Positions 45,340-53,948 of a stretch of 64,000 nucleotides of DNA are shown one piece after another. Both the position numbers and the translations under genes were made by a program. This stretch comes from Gelidibacter mesophilus DSM 14095 (GTDB taxonomy: Bacteria; Bacteroidota; Bacteroidia; Flavobacteriales; Flavobacteriaceae), in NCBI RefSeq assembly GCF_000423005.1, contig NZ_AUHD01000010.1, forward strand, positions 79,260 to 143,259, read 5' to 3'. The notes under the pieces are model-generated. The model was not told the origin of the DNA, did not search any database, and saw only the letters and a program-made list of their open reading frames with translations. The stretch's first letter is position 1. Every line of letters starts with the position of its first letter.

Positions 45340-45389
45340 AACTTCAATTTCCGCCCTGCCTCGGGCACTGCTTTAGCAGAAAGTGAAGG
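45340..45389. repeat. Long imperfect hairpin between hpf and the YicG remnant
   Basis: CTTCAATTTC near 45343-45352 pairs with GAAAGTGAAG near 45380-45389 with one mismatch, and smaller stems (CTGCTTTAGCAG) lie inside. It could terminate the hpf transcript coming from the right. Confidence 0.4.
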
Positions 45390-45444
45390 ATTGAATAAGC
45401 TCACAATTTAGTAAAACCAAATTTATACAAGCATGAGAAGAATA

Positions 45445-45750
45445 TTATCGATTTTCCAGTTGTCTTCTCAGTTTACCTTCCACATCGGTCAACAAGGCAT
45501 GAAAATCATCACCATATTCAGAAGCGAAGGGATCCTTGCCCGGTAGGCCTAGACGGATACTGACCTGCTTTTGTTGGGTTTTTTTATCTTTTTTATCTTC
45601 TAAATAGATATCTGCCCATTCTATTTTGTCATAAAATCGACTGAGTCGTGAAATGCATTTGTGGATGGTGTCTTTTATAGCATCACCTATGGTGATGTCT
45701 ATAGCTTCAATGTTAATTTTTATTCCGGAAATTGTATCTGAGTATTGCAT
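45445..45750 (-). CDS. hpf: Ribosome hibernation promoting factor (short HPF/YfiA)
   Basis: 101 residues with the S30AE/sigma-54-modulation fold: IKINIEAIDITIGDAIKDTIHKCISRLSRFYD and the conserved strand EWADIYLEDKKDKK...KQVSIRLGLPGKDPFA. Only the N-terminal domain is present, so it is the short form, which stabilises inactive ribosomes in stationary phase or stress. It stands alone upstream of the YicG remnant. A long inverted repeat lies 60 bp upstream of its start. Confidence 0.93.
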   Translation of the reverse strand: MQYSDTISGIKINIEAIDITIGDAIKDTIHKCISRLSRFYDKIEWADIYLEDKKDKKTQQKQVSIRLGLPGKDPFASEYGDDFHALLTDVEGKLRRQLENR

Positions 45751-45811
45751 AGGTTTAATTTTTAAGATGATGTTATACGTCTTCTACAAATCAGAGATCT
45801 GAATAAAGTGA

Positions 45812-45892
45812 CATAGAACGATAAGAACTTTGAACAAGATGTCTTCTTTTTTTATAGAAAGACTATAGTGGTCCAAATGATATCGTCCTATG
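45812..45892 (-). other. Inverted repeat in the hpf upstream region
   Basis: CATAGAACGATA (45812-45823) and TATCGTCCTATG (45881-45892) match at 11 of 12 positions over a 57-nt interval. It lies between the end of dps and the start of hpf, so it could be a structured 5' leader of hpf or a paired protein-binding site. No terminator-like T run follows. Confidence 0.4.
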
Positions 45893-46004
45893 TTCTAACT
45901 TTACTAAGTCCGTTTAGAGATCTAATGGATAGGCAGTTTTTTTCTCACTGCCAATTTCACGATCTTTATCTCAACATGAAATCACGATTGCGCATTCAAT
46001 TTAA

Positions 46005-46478
46005 TTATTTTAGATATGCAGAATACATCCAAACCAATTTTTCCTGTTCGCGAATATAATCGCTCATCAGGGCATTGGTACCTTCGTCTTCTGCATCTGC
46101 AGATAACTCTAGAATTTCCCTTTGTAGGATGATTATGATTTTGAAGGATTCAAGCGTATCTTTCATATCCTGAATTCCGTCAGCTACTTCAGAGCTTTCT
46201 TTGATTTTTGCTTCTTTCTGATAGATAGAAAATTTGTGGTTTGGGGTATGCCCAAGCGTCCGAATACGTTCTGCCACTTCATCAATCTTTATAAATAAAT
46301 CTTCATAAAGCTCTTGGAACTTGTCGTGTAATTCAAAAAATTTATCACCTTTAATGTTCCAATGATAGCCTCTAACATTTTGATAAAATATTGAATAATC
46401 CGCTAAGAGCTCATTGAGTTTTTCTGCAAGTACTTTGGATTTTGCAATGTCTAATCCAATTGAATTTAATTTTGCCAT
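46005..46478 (-). CDS. dps: Dps-family ferritin-like DNA-protection protein
   Basis: 157-residue four-helix protein. Ferroxidase-centre residues at the dimer interface are visible: NVRGYHWNIKG, LHDKFQELYEDLFIKIDEVAERI (His, His/Asp, Glu positions). By family knowledge 12 subunits form a shell that oxidises iron with peroxide and shields DNA. It follows the alcohol dehydrogenase gene by 30 bp on the same strand, so the two may be cotranscribed. OxyR or stationary-phase control is plausible, but no site was identified. Confidence 0.95.
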   Translation of the reverse strand: MAKLNSIGLDIAKSKVLAEKLNELLADYSIFYQNVRGYHWNIKGDKFFELHDKFQELYEDLFIKIDEVAERIRTLGHTPNHKFSIYQKEAKIKESSEVADGIQDMKDTLESFKIIIILQREILELSADAEDEGTNALMSDYIREQEKLVWMYSAYLK

Positions 46479-46508
46479 TTCCTCTAGTTTTAAAATTTAT
46501 GTTCTTAT

Positions 46509-47573
46509 TTATTTGTGATTGAGATCAACCAATATCTTCACTTCTGAAGGATCCTTGGTAAGGGCCTCAAAACCTTTTTCTACAATGTTGTCCAGCGAAA
46601 TCACACTGGTGATAAGTTTTTCTACGGGCAATCTTCCACTACTAATTAAAGCAATGACCTGAGGAAATATGTTACGATAGGCGGCGGTTCCTATTATGGT
46701 CAATTCTCGTAAGGTTTGATTTAGAGCATCGTGAGTGACGTCTTTACCAAATAGAGCAACCAATACGGCCGTTCCTCCATTGCGAAGGCTGTCTATGCCT
46801 GTGTCAAATGAAGCTTGGGCACCTGCAGCATCAATAAATATATCAACACCATGACCCGTCATTTCTTGAATTTTTTTAGGAATATCTTTATCTCTCGCAT
46901 CAAACGTATGCGTGGCGCCAACTTCTTTAGCTTTTTTCAATCTGTTCTCTGACAGGTCAGAAACAAAAATTTTGGAAGCCCCTGTAGCCACAGCCACCTG
47001 AACCGTGAGCAACCCAATAGGACCCGCACCCGCTATCAAAACCGTGTCGCCCATTTTCATTGCACTTCGTTGCACGGCATAAGCGGCAACAGCCGAAGGC
47101 TCTACAATGGCAGCTTGCTCAAAAGTCATGGAATCTGGTATTTTATGAACCATATAATCTTCTACCACCACATATTTTGCAAAACCTCCGTTAGACGTCA
47201 ACCCAACAAATCCAAGCGGTTCTGAAAGATTATATTCTCCAGTTACTATAAAAGGACTCTCCGGATTTCTAAAAATTGGTTCTACGGTCACTCGGTCTCC
47301 TTTTTTGATGTTTTTTACGTTTTGTCCAACCTCTTCAACGACTCCCGAAAATTCGTGTCCAAGGGTTGTTGTTCCTTGGTGGCCATTGAGTGGATAGGGT
47401 TTGTCAACTGGGATTAGTTGCGGTCCATTATTGTATTCGTGCAAATCAGAACCGCAAATTCCAGTGAATTTTACGGCAATCTTGACTTGATTTTCCTTGG
47501 GAGAAGGAATTTCAGTTTCTTCTACTCTTATATCTTTTGCTGCATGCCAGCGCGCTGCTTTCATCATTTTCAT
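46509..47573 (-). CDS. Zinc-type medium-chain dehydrogenase, butanediol-dehydrogenase-like
   Basis: 354 residues. The catalytic zinc site is intact: Cys40 in GICGSDLHE, His73 in GHEFSG, Glu in the same motif. The Rossmann motif is GAGPIGLLTVQ, with ASK...DLSENR for NAD(P) choice. The lobe that normally holds four structural Cys reads EPIFRNPESPFIVTGEYNLSEPLG, with no Cys, so the structural zinc is lost. Relatives oxidise (R,R)-butanediol, sorbitol and similar alcohols; the real substrate is not clear. Alternative ATGs lie 2 and 3 codons into the frame. Probably cotranscribed with dps. Confidence 0.88.
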   Translation of the reverse strand: MKMMKAARWHAAKDIRVEETEIPSPKENQVKIAVKFTGICGSDLHEYNNGPQLIPVDKPYPLNGHQGTTTLGHEFSGVVEEVGQNVKNIKKGDRVTVEPIFRNPESPFIVTGEYNLSEPLGFVGLTSNGGFAKYVVVEDYMVHKIPDSMTFEQAAIVEPSAVAAYAVQRSAMKMGDTVLIAGAGPIGLLTVQVAVATGASKIFVSDLSENRLKKAKEVGATHTFDARDKDIPKKIQEMTGHGVDIFIDAAGAQASFDTGIDSLRNGGTAVLVALFGKDVTHDALNQTLRELTIIGTAAYRNIFPQVIALISSGRLPVEKLITSVISLDNIVEKGFEALTKDPSEVKILVDLNHK

Positions 47574-47665
47574 AGTTAGTTCTTTTTAAGTTAATACTTT
47601 CTATTTAACTGTCTTATAATATTTTGAAATAGTCTGTATTTTTCAGTACAAAACTACTCCAGGTT

Positions 47666-48595
47666 TTAAGGATTTACGATGGTCCAAATTGAACCATTTT
47701 TAGTGGGGTGTTTTTTTAAGTTTCCTTTTTCAACGAGCTCATTTAACTGTTTTTCACTTTCAACTCTTGGAGTGCCTGAGAGTTCTGAAAATTCTTTCGC
47801 GGTAAGCGTAGGATATGTTTTAAAGAGCGTTTCCCAATTTTTACTGTATTCACTTTTCCTAGCGTTAGGATTCAATTTTAAAATAGCCATTTCGTAGAAA
47901 GCATATGGTCTGGTACCATAAACCGTTTCAGAATTGCCAGCCTCATCGACAAAAAATATGGTAGGGAATCCTCTTACACCTAATTTTCTTCCTAATTTCA
48001 AGTCTTCTTCAAACAATGCTTTTGCGCTAGTTTCAAAATCAGTTTTTAATTTTTCTATATTTAACCCCACTTTTTTAGCAGCATCTTCCATATGTTCCCA
48101 TTTCGCAATATTTTTTTTGTGTAAAAAAATCATTTCCTTCATTTCCCTGAGGAACAACATGGCTTTGTCATTGTCTTGCATTTGCGCTGCCTTAAACGCA
48201 ATTGATGGAGGATAGGACGAGTCTAAAGGATCTTCCAACCAAAGATCTCCATCAATTGGCATATCATAATGTAGGCTCACTTCATCCCAGTGACTTGCTA
48301 CGTCAGAAGGTTTTCCAATGCCGCCACTATTATAATTCCAATCAGGTAATAAGCCGCCCATTCTATAATCCATTTCTATCACATCACCATATTCCAATTT
48401 TAGTTTGCGCAATTGTGGTTCAATGCCCCAACACGACGAGCAGATAGGGTCTGTGTAATAAATGAGCTTAACAGATTTTTTAGTGGATTGGACATTATTA
48501 TTAGTTGCAGTTTCTTTGTGTCCTTCAGTGGTCTCACACATTCCAGTTTCTATATCACATAAAAGCGGATTGCTTTTTAAGGTTTCGTTATTCAT
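47666..48595 (-). CDS. DsbA/FrnE-type thiol oxidoreductase
   Basis: 309-residue DsbA-fold protein. The active site ICSSC (Cys52, Cys55) follows a first beta strand (SVKLIYYTDP), and the cis-Pro segment is RGFPTIFFVD. A short N-terminal segment carries another Cys pair (Cys13 and Cys20, LLCDIETGMCE). There is no signal peptide, so it is probably cytosolic, like FrnE or the SpxH adaptor family. The C-terminal part (LTAKEFSELSGTPRVESEKQLNELVEKG) resembles a short winged-helix. It is divergent from an HxlR regulator gene, a standard thiol-stress pair. Confidence 0.88.
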   Translation of the reverse strand: MNNETLKSNPLLCDIETGMCETTEGHKETATNNNVQSTKKSVKLIYYTDPICSSCWGIEPQLRKLKLEYGDVIEMDYRMGGLLPDWNYNSGGIGKPSDVASHWDEVSLHYDMPIDGDLWLEDPLDSSYPPSIAFKAAQMQDNDKAMLFLREMKEMIFLHKKNIAKWEHMEDAAKKVGLNIEKLKTDFETSAKALFEEDLKLGRKLGVRGFPTIFFVDEAGNSETVYGTRPYAFYEMAILKLNPNARKSEYSKNWETLFKTYPTLTAKEFSELSGTPRVESEKQLNELVEKGNLKKHPTKNGSIWTIVNP

Positions 48596-48649
48596 GATTT
48601 CTTGTTTAATTCTTAATTCGTTTTCTTTACAAATAACCGGTAAAATATG

Positions 48650-48721
48650 TACTTACCTAATTTTTAGTATCTTAACTTTTTATCGGTAATTACAAATATA
48701 CGGAAAATAAGTGTATATTTG
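48650..48721. promoter_or_regulatory. Divergent promoter region of the DsbA-like and HxlR genes
   Basis: Plus strand: perfect -7 box TATATTTG (48714-48721) for the HxlR gene. Minus strand: perfect -7 box TATATTTG (48700-48693) for the DsbA-like gene. Candidate operator TACT-N12-AGTA at 48650-48669, and GGTAA-N9-TTACC at 48639-48657 next to it, downstream of the minus promoter. HxlR control of both genes is a reasonable inference. Confidence 0.5.
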
Positions 48722-48820
48722 ACACATATTTCCTTTTAGAAATTACTTTCCAAAAGGAAACTATGAAAAATGTTTAAAACGCATTTGAAATTAACAGAAC
48801 GTTTTGGTGTTAATGATATA

Positions 48821-49192
48821 ATGAGAGCCATGAAAAAAAAAGCAGTAATCAATGAAACGCACGCTTGCCAGATCAGGAGACAAGCTATCAGTGATACGAT
48901 GAGCATTTTATCCGGAAAATGGAAATTCCATATTTTAGGGACACTCATAGAAGGCAATGAACTAGGGTTTATGGACTTATTGAGAGAAATTGATGGCATT
49001 GGAAGTAAAATGTTATCCAAGGAACTTCAAGATTTAGAAATGAACAATTTGATCAGTCGCACCGTTATGGATACCAAACCCATAACTGTAAACTATGCGA
49101 TTACAGAATATGGTGCAACACTATCTCCACTGATTAATGAACTGGCAAAGTGGGGCATTGCTTATAGGGCCTCCATTCATGGGTCAAAATAA
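48821..49192 (+). CDS. HxlR-family thiol-responsive regulator
   Basis: 123 residues from ATG at 48821 (or 120 from 48830); the frame is open to 48770 but the earlier residues (MFKTHLKLTERF...) are atypical. Winged-helix HxlR features: SGKWKFHILGTLIEGNELGFMDLLREIDGIGSKMLSKELQDLE and ITEYGATLSPLI. A single conserved-position N-terminal Cys (THACQIRR) matches the redox-sensing cysteine of HxlR sensors such as HypR/YodB. It likely represses its own gene and the divergent DsbA-like gene until oxidised. Confidence 0.9.
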   Translation: MRAMKKKAVINETHACQIRRQAISDTMSILSGKWKFHILGTLIEGNELGFMDLLREIDGIGSKMLSKELQDLEMNNLISRTVMDTKPITVNYAITEYGATLSPLINELAKWGIAYRASIHGSK

Positions 49193-49335
49193 ATGCAAAT
49201 TGTTTGCAATAATTTTTTATTTAAATAGACTTATTAAGGGGCTTTAAGTGTAGATAGGAATGCAAATGGTTCGGTTTTCAGAATTTACAGTGCAATAATA
49301 TTTTGAGTTAATGCCGCTCGTTATATAGTCAGACG

Positions 49336-49725
49336 TCAGTTAGCTTTTTTTACTTCTTCGGAAGCTGCAAATTCTTCCATTTTTGTGATCAAATTGTTTT
49401 CAACCGTGTAGATCTGAACCCATTTTTGTTTTAATTCCCTGCCTGATCGTTTTACCCTTTGGTGTTCTCTGCCAATGACAACCACCATATTCCCTTTTAC
49501 AATATATTGCTGAGGTTCAAAGTTGATGATTTCGGTTCTCTCCATAATAGTTGTAAAAAACGTTTTGACGCCTTCTTTTTTTTCAAAGGATCCGGCAGGA
49601 ATAATGTGTGTTCCGTGGTAAATCCAGAGCGTATCGTCAGAAACTGTGGCTATGAATTTTTCTATATCTCCGCTGCTAAATGCGGAGAACATTTTTTCTA
49701 CTACTGCTTTTGCTGAATTTTTCAT
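49336..49725 (-). CDS. NTF2/SnoaL-like small protein
   Basis: 129-residue alpha+beta barrel of the SnoaL-like fold: VEKMFSAFSSGDIEKFIATVSDDTLWIYHG, then IIPAGSFEKKEGVKTFFTTIME. Such proteins may be isomerases, ligand binders or stress proteins; no catalytic residue set is clear. It stands alone, with about 260 bp upstream containing a 12-bp inverted repeat. No signal peptide. Confidence 0.85.
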   Translation of the reverse strand: MKNSAKAVVEKMFSAFSSGDIEKFIATVSDDTLWIYHGTHIIPAGSFEKKEGVKTFFTTIMERTEIINFEPQQYIVKGNMVVVIGREHQRVKRSGRELKQKWVQIYTVENNLITKMEEFAASEEVKKAN

Positions 49726-49821
49726 AGTTCTTGGTTGATAGTTATCGTTATTCTACAAGTGTTTTTAGGAAAAATTTCCCAGTGTATAGAAAAGGTTTGC
49801 TCATGCTTTAGAAATTACAAT

Positions 49822-49869
49822 AAACACCGTAAAGAGGTCTTGTTTTATTGGACAACATTTACGGTGTTT
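49822..49869. repeat. 12-bp inverted repeat upstream of the SnoaL-like gene
   Basis: AAACACCGTAAA (49822-49833) and TTTACGGTGTTT (49858-49869), perfect arms, 24-nt interval. It lies between the end of yceI and the next minus-strand gene. It may be the yceI terminator, though no long T run follows, or a binding site. Confidence 0.55.
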
Positions 49870-49985
49870 GAAAATATCAATTTAATATCTAGTCAGCGCT
49901 AATGAGCTTTAATCTTTTGATGTAGTAAGGCTTACTGACACTCGTCAGGATCTTTGTACTTTTCTAAGATACGGTTGAATAACTA

Positions 49986-50555
49986 TTATTGTTTGGCAAA
50001 CTGTAAGTGAACAATAATCTCTACATCTTTTCCAACTCCCGCCGCAGTTGGGTCAAATTTAATATTATAATCAAATCTGTTGATTGTGGTTTGTGCCTTT
50101 AATCCTAACTTCTCACCTTTATCATTTTTTACGGTGCCACCATAGTGCACATCAAAAATCACATCTTTCGTCACATCTTTTATAGTTAATTTCCCGTATA
50201 GTTTATATGCATTCGCGTTGGCAGTCGCTTCGATTTTTGTGCTTTTAAATGTCATATTGGGGAATTTTTCCACATCAAAAAAATCCGCACTTCTCAAGTG
50301 GTTATCTCTATCTTCTACACTTGTATTTACGCTATTAACTTTAACATTGAAATCAAAATTCGCATTGTTAAGTGCTTCTCCTTCGGTAGTTAAATTTCCG
50401 GTGTATTCTAGGAATTTTCCGTTCACAATACTAATACCGGAATGTGAGATATTAAAATTAATGGAAGAATGGTACGGATCCACTTTCCATTGGGTTTGTG
50501 CAAACACACTTGTACTAAAAGCGGTCAGAAGTAGTAAAATAATTGCTTTTTTCAT
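49986..50555 (-). CDS. YceI-family lipocalin-like protein, exported
   Basis: 189 residues with a signal peptide (IILLLLTAFSTSVFAQ, cleavage near 20), then the YceI lipocalin-like barrel: TQWKVDPYHSSINFNISHSGISIVNGKF, NSVNTSVEDRDNHLRSADFFDVEKFPNMTFKS, NRFDYNIKFDPTAAGVGKDVEIIVHLQF. The family binds polyisoprenoid chains; a link to quinone or carotenoid handling is possible but not shown. A second, signal-less paralog is at 62.1 kb. A DUF5009-type gene lies about 230 bp upstream. Confidence 0.93.
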   Translation of the reverse strand: MKKAIILLLLTAFSTSVFAQTQWKVDPYHSSINFNISHSGISIVNGKFLEYTGNLTTEGEALNNANFDFNVKVNSVNTSVEDRDNHLRSADFFDVEKFPNMTFKSTKIEATANANAYKLYGKLTIKDVTKDVIFDVHYGGTVKNDKGEKLGLKAQTTINRFDYNIKFDPTAAGVGKDVEIIVHLQFAKQ

Positions 50556-50787
50556 AATTGTTGGATTTTTAAATTAATTAATATTTCAATATAAGTAAAG
50601 TTATGGGAATAACACCCTTATGTGTTAAATTGTGTTAATGGCCAATGAGGAAGTTTATAAGGCATAGTTGCGAGTTTTTTATTAATTAAAAGGATGGATT
50701 TGGTTTCTCATAACCGGGATGATTTAGCTGCATAATTTCCGTTAGTTTATCAAAATATGTGAAAGATTGAATAATAATAATTCTTTA

Positions 50788-51957
50788 TCATATTTTAAGT
50801 CGCACATTGCGTTTTTCCATAAACCCTACAATCAAAATAACCATTAATGAAAACATTAAGGATTTTAAAATACCCAAAACACCAATCGTAAAAATACTGG
50901 GCCACTGAAACCCTGATAGTAACATGACGGGATAAATTAAATAAGGCATGAGGTAACAGGTTAAGGTACTGGTGCCCGCTGGCTTTATTGGTTTTATCCA
51001 ATCATATTTACCCATTCTATCCACTAGGATAAATAGGCTAGCGTAGGTTATACAACTAATTCCGATACAATGGGATGTCCAAGAGGGCGTAGCCATGATT
51101 TTTGAAATTATAAACTCAGTTCTTAAAATGAAACCAAAACCTATAAATACTATGCCAAAAAGGAATAAAGTGACCAGGAACTGATTCTGGTTGCGGACAC
51201 TCTCACCAAGTTTGAGATAGAGTAGGGTACAGAGCACACCGGCCATAATAAGTGCATGATTGGAGGCGCTTATAATTAATTTAAAAGCAGGTAAGTTTAT
51301 GAAATAGTTATTCTCTTGTATGTTTAGAAACAGAAGCCCTATAAATATAAGGACCAAGAGCCAGCTTTTTCTCTCCAGATAAAGAAAAAGTATACTATTC
51401 AGAAAGTAAGCCCAACCGATAAGACCCAGGATTCCCCACCATCTTATTTGCATACCTGTGATCTCTTCAGGATTTCCTCCTTGATAAGTCCAAGCCAGAT
51501 AGGCTAACAGTAGTACACCTATAGATTTTAGTGTCCAGATGGTTTGTCTATTTAAATGAGGCAGTCGCTTATAATCCATCCATATCAGAAAAATTCCCAG
51601 TGCCATTAAAATCTGCCAGATATTTTTATCTATGGGCATGGTTTGATCGTTAATTACACCATTATTTACCATATAAAACCCCATAATGAGCAGGGCCATA
51701 GTTCTACCTAGTATATGTAACAGGATAACAGTCTTTGAATCCTTCTTTTTGAGTCGCACGTTGATGGCCAATGGGATAGAAAGACCTACAATAAATAAAA
51801 ACAACGGGAAGATAACGTCTGAGAAACCCATCCCATCCTCAGTTGCAGCCGTATGGCCTAACCAATCAGGGATTCCGGTCAAAGACCAAATATCGTTTAC
51901 AAATATCATAAGAAACATGGTCAATGCCCTTAATACATCTATGGTTCGAATCCTCAT
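50788..51957 (-). CDS. DUF5009-like / heparan-glucosaminide N-acetyltransferase-type membrane protein
   Basis: 389-residue protein with about ten TM helices. N-terminus MRIRTIDVLRALTMFLMIFVNDIWSL and DVIFPLFLFIVGLSIPLAINVRLKK fit the HGSNAT/YeiB-like acyltransferase group (COG4299-type), whose members transacetylate sugars across the membrane. The expected His in the first helix is replaced by the Asn-Asp pair (FVND). Function is uncertain. It is an isolated minus-strand gene with a 110-bp gap to the FMN reductase. Confidence 0.8.
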   Translation of the reverse strand: MRIRTIDVLRALTMFLMIFVNDIWSLTGIPDWLGHTAATEDGMGFSDVIFPLFLFIVGLSIPLAINVRLKKKDSKTVILLHILGRTMALLIMGFYMVNNGVINDQTMPIDKNIWQILMALGIFLIWMDYKRLPHLNRQTIWTLKSIGVLLLAYLAWTYQGGNPEEITGMQIRWWGILGLIGWAYFLNSILFLYLERKSWLLVLIFIGLLFLNIQENNYFINLPAFKLIISASNHALIMAGVLCTLLYLKLGESVRNQNQFLVTLFLFGIVFIGFGFILRTEFIISKIMATPSWTSHCIGISCITYASLFILVDRMGKYDWIKPIKPAGTSTLTCYLMPYLIYPVMLLSGFQWPSIFTIGVLGILKSLMFSLMVILIVGFMEKRNVRLKI

Positions 51958-52066
51958 CGTTTACGATTGGCAGCTTTTGAAGTACATAGATTATAAACTT
52001 TAGCCATTGGGAGTATTTCCTTGGATTAAAACACAGTTATTTATCCTCAAGCAGGCATAAAATACC

Positions 52067-52624
52067 TTAAGACTTCACGTGGGTATCAACCCATGTCTCA
52101 AAAGCTTCCATGAAACTTCTCAAAAAATCTTTAGTAGAGTCGTTTTTCAACTTTCCATTATCGTCAAAAAGCTCTGCGGCGTTACCAATGTAGGCTTCAG
52201 GCTGTGCCATAGCGGGTACATTTACAAACGTTAAGGACTGTCTCAAATGGTGATTGGCTCCAAAACCACTGATAGCGCCAATAGAAACACTTATAATCGC
52301 TGCAGGCTTACCGTTCCACGAATTTTCTCCATAGGGGCGGGATCCCACATCAATGGCATTTTTTAACACCCCTGGAACCGAGCGGTTGTATTCTGGAGTA
52401 GCGAAGAGAAGTCCATCTGCAGCTCTAATTTTCTCCCGTAATGCTACCCACTCTTTTGGTGGTGATCCTTCTAAATCTTCATTGAACATTGGAAGACCCG
52501 ATATATCTAATAGTTCCATTGATAACGATTCTGGAGCCATGGCCATTAATGCTTTTGCTATTTTGAGATTGAAGGATTCTTTACGAAGACTTCCTACAAT
52601 CACTGCGATTTTGTGTTTTTTCAT
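52067..52624 (-). CDS. NADPH-dependent FMN reductase (ChrR/YieF-like)
   Basis: 185-residue flavodoxin-fold reductase: IAVIVGSLRKESFNLKIA at the N-terminus (FMN phosphate loop GSLRxxSxN), then FATPEYNRSVPGVLKNAIDVGSRP and GANHHLRQSLTFVN. By family knowledge it reduces quinones, azo dyes or chromate by two electrons and limits redox cycling. Full length, no signal peptide, single gene. Confidence 0.92.
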   Translation of the reverse strand: MKKHKIAVIVGSLRKESFNLKIAKALMAMAPESLSMELLDISGLPMFNEDLEGSPPKEWVALREKIRAADGLLFATPEYNRSVPGVLKNAIDVGSRPYGENSWNGKPAAIISVSIGAISGFGANHHLRQSLTFVNVPAMAQPEAYIGNAAELFDDNGKLKNDSTKDFLRSFMEAFETWVDTHVKS

Positions 52625-53034
52625 AATTTTGATTTTTAACTTTTAATATTGTTAAATGTTCATTTTCTTATTAACGAATTACTTTAATTGCTAATTTTTT
52701 TGATTAAAAAGATTGAACTGGAATAAATTGGTAGTACATTTTATTTAATTTCTATGTCCTATTTCTTTGATGTGCTTTAGAAGGTTAGTCATGCGCAATT
52801 AAAAAAACGTCAATAAGAAACCAGATATTTATTCCTGCTCCGTAATTTTTACGATGATCAACCAAAGCTCTTTTCTGTATTGGAAAAGGTATCTATAGAA
52901 ACCAAATTTAATACGCATAATATACGATTCTTCTTTTACAAAGCCAAGATTTTTGCCATCATTATGCTGTCAGAATGATAGCTTTCACGGTGATTGAAAA
53001 TTATGCTTTTTGCCTGAATGAGCCCATCTTATTT
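52625..53034. other. Gap with no recognised feature
   Basis: 410 bp of AT-rich sequence. Short open frames are present on both strands but show no family pattern and no terminator-like stem. It separates the FMN reductase start from the end of the universal stress gene, so promoters for the reductase are expected at its left end. Confidence 0.5.
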
Positions 53035-53853
53035 CTATGGTAAAATAATTAATGGTGTTTGACCTTCGTAAACTAAATCATTAATTAAAAATCGCCTAAA
53101 AAGCTGGTCGGTTAAAATACGTGAGTCTTTTTGAACAATCAGTATTTCATCAATTTTGTTGTTAATTACTGCTTTTATACCGTCCAATCGGTTATTGGCT
53201 TCGTAAATTGCAAAGTTTGTAGTGAACCTGTCAGCATAGGTTTCTGATAGATTCTGTAACTTTTCATTTATGAGGCTCGTGTCTTCATTAGGTTTAGCCA
53301 AATGAAAAAACGTAATGCTCGTATTTTGGTGGTCTATAAACTTAAGAAAATTGTCCAGCTGCTCAATATTCAAGAATTTTTTTTCACCTACGGCTACAAA
53401 TATTTTTTCGTGCGAAAAGGAATCAATTCCCTTGGGCATTGCAACAACTGTGTTTTCTGTATTTCCAATAATCCTAAGGGCGACGCTTCCAAGAAATAAT
53501 TTTTTTAGAATTCCCGTCCCTTTTAGTCCTATAAAAACTAAGTTTTCAAAAGGTTCAGCCAACAGTTCGGGCAAAGTAATTTGAAAATCAATTTCAGAAA
53601 CATAATAGGCAACCTCAATTGAATTCGGAATTAAGACGTTTGCAAGCGTTTTTAATTTTTCAAGAGCTTGGTCATTCTCTTGCCTAACAATATATTCTCT
53701 GGCGTCTTTTTCTGCAAATGCCGGTAAAAACGGATGGGTTTGATGAAGCAACAGAATTTTTGCATTTGTTTCTTGGCTCCAATCGCAAGCATACTTAATC
53801 AGATTGCTCGAATACTCAGAAAAGTCAATGAGCACTATAAACCGTTTGTTCAT
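53035..53853 (-). CDS. Tandem universal stress protein, copy A
   Basis: 272 residues holding two UspA-like domains. The first (FIVLIDFSEYSSNLIKYACDWS, with NLVFIGLKGTGILKKLFLGSVALRIIGNTENTVVAMP) contains the G-x2-G-x9-G(S/T) type loop (GLKGTGILKKLFLGS) expected for ATP-binding Usp. The second (about 150-272) lacks this loop. It starts 95 bp after the KefB-type gene, so they may be cotranscribed. Universal stress proteins accumulate in growth arrest; the link to potassium/proton exchange is known in other bacteria. Confidence 0.92.
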   Translation of the reverse strand: MNKRFIVLIDFSEYSSNLIKYACDWSQETNAKILLLHQTHPFLPAFAEKDAREYIVRQENDQALEKLKTLANVLIPNSIEVAYYVSEIDFQITLPELLAEPFENLVFIGLKGTGILKKLFLGSVALRIIGNTENTVVAMPKGIDSFSHEKIFVAVGEKKFLNIEQLDNFLKFIDHQNTSITFFHLAKPNEDTSLINEKLQNLSETYADRFTTNFAIYEANNRLDGIKAVINNKIDEILIVQKDSRILTDQLFRRFLINDLVYEGQTPLIILP

Positions 53854-53948
53854 TTTTTATGATTTTATGGCGTTGTTCAATTTTTTAGGGACCATTGTAA
53901 TTGTAAAGGGTGAAGCCACACTCAGGAGGCCGATCCTTTGTTGTTATC

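Noticed and set aside
45868..46059. 63-codon + strand frame between hpf and dps
   Set aside because: It runs into the 3' end of dps on the other strand, and its composition is not coding-like.
49822..49869. Integron attC-like site
   Set aside because: Inverted arms are present, but the core GTTRRRY/RYYYAAC boxes and any gene-cassette structure are missing.
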